Notes under the pieces: generated by a model
The model's input: the letters and a program-made list of their open reading frames with translations, nothing else
Told to the model about the DNA's origin: nothing
The model's database searches: none
In this document: positions 62,601 through 64,000 of the stretch, one piece after another
Layout: each line of letters opens with the position of its first letter
How positions within the stretch are numbered: the stretch's first letter is position 1
Position numbers and translations under genes: made by a program
DNA from: Larus michahellis
Lineage: Eukaryota; Chordata; Aves; Charadriiformes; Laridae
Direction of reading: 5' to 3'
DNA: 64,000 bases
Assembly: GCF_964199755.1 (NCBI RefSeq)
Contig: NC_133903.1
Coordinates: forward strand, 5,907,001 to 5,971,000

Positions 62601-63571
62601 TCCAACAACGTTGGATCAAAGGAAACCAGGCTGGTAAGTTCTTTGGAGCCACTCAAGAAGCACATGTGCTTTTAGGGAGGCAGATCTTTTCTTTCTTATT
62701 GATTTCCCCTTCAAACCAACACGCACAACAAAAAAGAGAGAAAGGCTTTTTAGGGGAAATGTATTTGGCTGCAGTTGGGTAAACGGAGACTCAAAGGCTC
62801 TGTGTAGCTCGTGATTCCCTGACGGCGGGGTCTCTCCACACGATTCATTACAAGGCCAGGCTAGGGAGGCACTGGAGAGTGGTTTCTAATCTTTATGCTC
62901 CCAAAGAAACTTCTGCATCTCTGAACTCAATGTACCGTGCTAAAAAGATACTGCTCCGAGACTGAAACAATAGCTGTAAAGGAGCTCTGTCAGGAAGTAA
63001 TACCGACTCCGGCTTTTATTCATGTTGATTTTATTGATTCGTAGTCGTGTCAGGGCTGATCGCTTCAGAAGAAATGTGCCGCTCCTTCCCTTTTCCTCAG
63101 CTAACAGCCTGTCCTCTACACCTCCGACACTGCTTGGGAGCCCCACTTACTTCTCCCCAGGCGACCACCCGAGCCACCAGCTTTCTCCTGAGAAAATGCA
63201 GTGATGTGATGAAAATGTGAAATTGTGCAACGTTTGGGAAACTATCGACGGTATCAAACCGAAGCAAGCAAGCCTGGGCTCAGCCCACGTTTGGCATGGG
63301 TTGCTTACTCCCCATCTAAACACCACGTGTACCTCCTGCCCCATGGTTTTGACTAGGAGGAGGAAGGGAAAACTCCGCGAGCCGTACCTCTTTGGGATTT
63401 GCAGGGATACGTTTCCATCTCCACCTCGTGGAGGGGGAAAGGGGCTTTCGCTGGCATCACTGGCCGGAACATGTAGCTGTCGTTGGGCAAGGAGTGCATA
63501 CGGGAAACGGAGATCTTGCGGACCGTCAGCAGGTTTTGAGAGTCCTGTGGCCTCAGAGAGGCTGTGCCGCC
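58439..63571 (-). CDS. CACNA1H: Cav3.2 T-type calcium channel alpha-1H, C-terminal part (partial, 513 aa)
   Basis: CACNA1H forms the pore of low-voltage-activated T-type calcium channels in the plasma membrane of neurons, endocrine and muscle cells. Only the end of the intracellular C-terminal tail is in the window; repeats I-IV lie beyond the right edge. Minus-strand exons are 63388-63571, 60226-60404 and 58439-59617, joining in frame to 513 codons before TAG. Diagnostic stretches are [76 protein letters not shown] and LRRRTPSCE, and the end is EEDIDDPV. These match remembered CACNA1H, which ends DDPV, rather than CACNA1G or CACNA1I. The tail is rich in Ser/Pro with many potential phosphorylation sites and no membrane segment. 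Confidence 0.93.
59618..60225 (-). other. CACNA1H: CACNA1H last intron
   Basis: A 608 bp intron between the terminal and penultimate exons. Nothing recognisable inside. Confidence 0.75.
60226..60404 (-). CDS. CACNA1H: CACNA1H penultimate coding exon in window
   Basis: 179 nt, acceptor TTTCCTAG, donor GTGAGA. Reads [35 protein letters not shown] and ends [14 protein letters not shown]. The last part matches human SPSLSRLLCRQ and the first part human [20 protein letters not shown]. Phase 1 to phase 0. Confidence 0.9.
60405..63387 (-). other. CACNA1H: CACNA1H intron
   Basis: A 3.0 kb intron. It contains a perfect 16-bp tandem duplication at 61756-61787 and a C-rich CCCCACC run near 61596-61612. 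Open frames on both strands resemble no known protein. No repeat family was recognised. Confidence 0.7.
61756..61787. repeat. Tandem duplication of a 16-bp unit
   Basis: ATAAAATGAAAACCCT occurs twice back to back inside a CACNA1H intron; a simple local duplication. Confidence 0.9.
63388..63571 (-). CDS. CACNA1H: CACNA1H coding exon (C-terminal tail)
   Basis: 184 nt, acceptor TTTGCAG, donor GTACGG. Encodes [20 protein letters not shown], then [20 protein letters not shown] and [21 protein letters not shown]. The motif [22 protein letters not shown] is conserved in T-type channels. Confidence 0.93.
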
Positions 63572-64000
63572 CTGCAAAGCAAGGAGACAGGGAGACGGGG
63601 TCATTCAGCATCTTGGTGGTGAATTTACAGCAATCTCCTCGTCTGCTTTTTGTTTTAAAACCTTATGCAAATGTTCCTCTTGGCTTCTCACAGAGCCTGC
63701 AGCCCTGGTGACTGCAACGGGACACCAAAGCTACGCCGTGCTAGCTGTGTAAAGAGCTCAAGTTGCGGCTGGAGTAAAATCAGGCATCAATGACCCACCA
63801 CTAAGGTGACTCTTCGACACCGCGGAGAAAAGGTAAGGTCCAGGAAAATAGGGCCCACCCTCTAAAGACACAAGAAAGCCAGCATGTCTCACACTGTTCT
63901 GCTTCGATTTATCCAGGGATGCTTTCAGCCCAGCGTGGGTGGTGATGCCCTTCTTCTCAAAGCTGTTCTAGGACATGCTGATTGAGGGCACCAAGCGTTT
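63572..64000 (-). other. CACNA1H: CACNA1H intron or upstream exon region at the window edge
   Basis: No exon recognisable as T-type channel was found between the last confident acceptor and the window end. A minus-strand open frame (63967 down to a stop at 63758-63760) follows a CTAG but is unrecognised. Treat as intron. Confidence 0.55.

Noticed and set aside
1-64000. CRISPR arrays, tRNA or rRNA genes, prophage or insertion sequences
   Set aside because: No direct-repeat arrays, tRNA cloverleaf with A/B boxes, rRNA segments or transposase frames were seen. The window is a vertebrate chromosome.

Overview
The window is vertebrate nuclear DNA, most likely from a bird or another sauropsid. It has long spliced genes with GT-AG introns, CpG-rich exons, no operons, and no Alu- or L1-like sequence that I could see. 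Three protein genes are recognisable by comparing exon translations with remembered family sequences; no database search was run. The bird assignment is an inference from compact introns, the gene order and the repeat-poor character.

Layout. (1) 1-37.1 kb, plus strand: EPN2 (epsin-2), an endocytic clathrin adaptor. The window opens inside an upstream, presumably 5' UTR, intron. Eight coding exons run from the ATG at 11710 to the TAA ending at 32840 and join in frame to a 592-residue protein: ENTH domain, two UIMs, a DPW-rich segment, a clathrin-box-like motif and three NPF motifs. A long AT-rich 3' UTR follows, with poly(A) signals near 36.74 and 37.08 kb. (2) 37.1-43.4 kb: GC-rich intergenic DNA without a recognisable gene. 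(3) 43.9-48.3 kb, minus strand: B9D1, a ciliary transition-zone protein. Seven exons encode 206 residues, and the 5' end lies in a CpG island at about 47.9-48.55 kb. EPN2 and B9D1 are tail to tail. (4) 48.5-56.55 kb: no recognisable gene. GC-rich DNA here is interrupted by AT-rich patches rich in TAATTA, which I read as candidate conserved non-coding elements. (5) 56.55-64 kb, minus strand: the 3' end of CACNA1H (Cav3.2, T-type calcium channel). It has a long low-complexity 3' UTR and three terminal coding exons giving the last 513 residues of the cytoplasmic tail. The channel pore lies beyond the right edge.

The three genes do not form a pathway: EPN2 acts at the plasma membrane in endocytosis, B9D1 at the base of the cilium, and CACNA1H in electrical signalling. 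The order is of interest because, as I recall, the human orthologues of EPN2 and B9D1 are neighbours on 17p whereas CACNA1H is on 16p. The 48.5-56.5 kb gap may therefore contain a lineage-specific synteny junction. I found no CRISPR array, tRNA, rRNA, intact transposon or clearly novel protein system.
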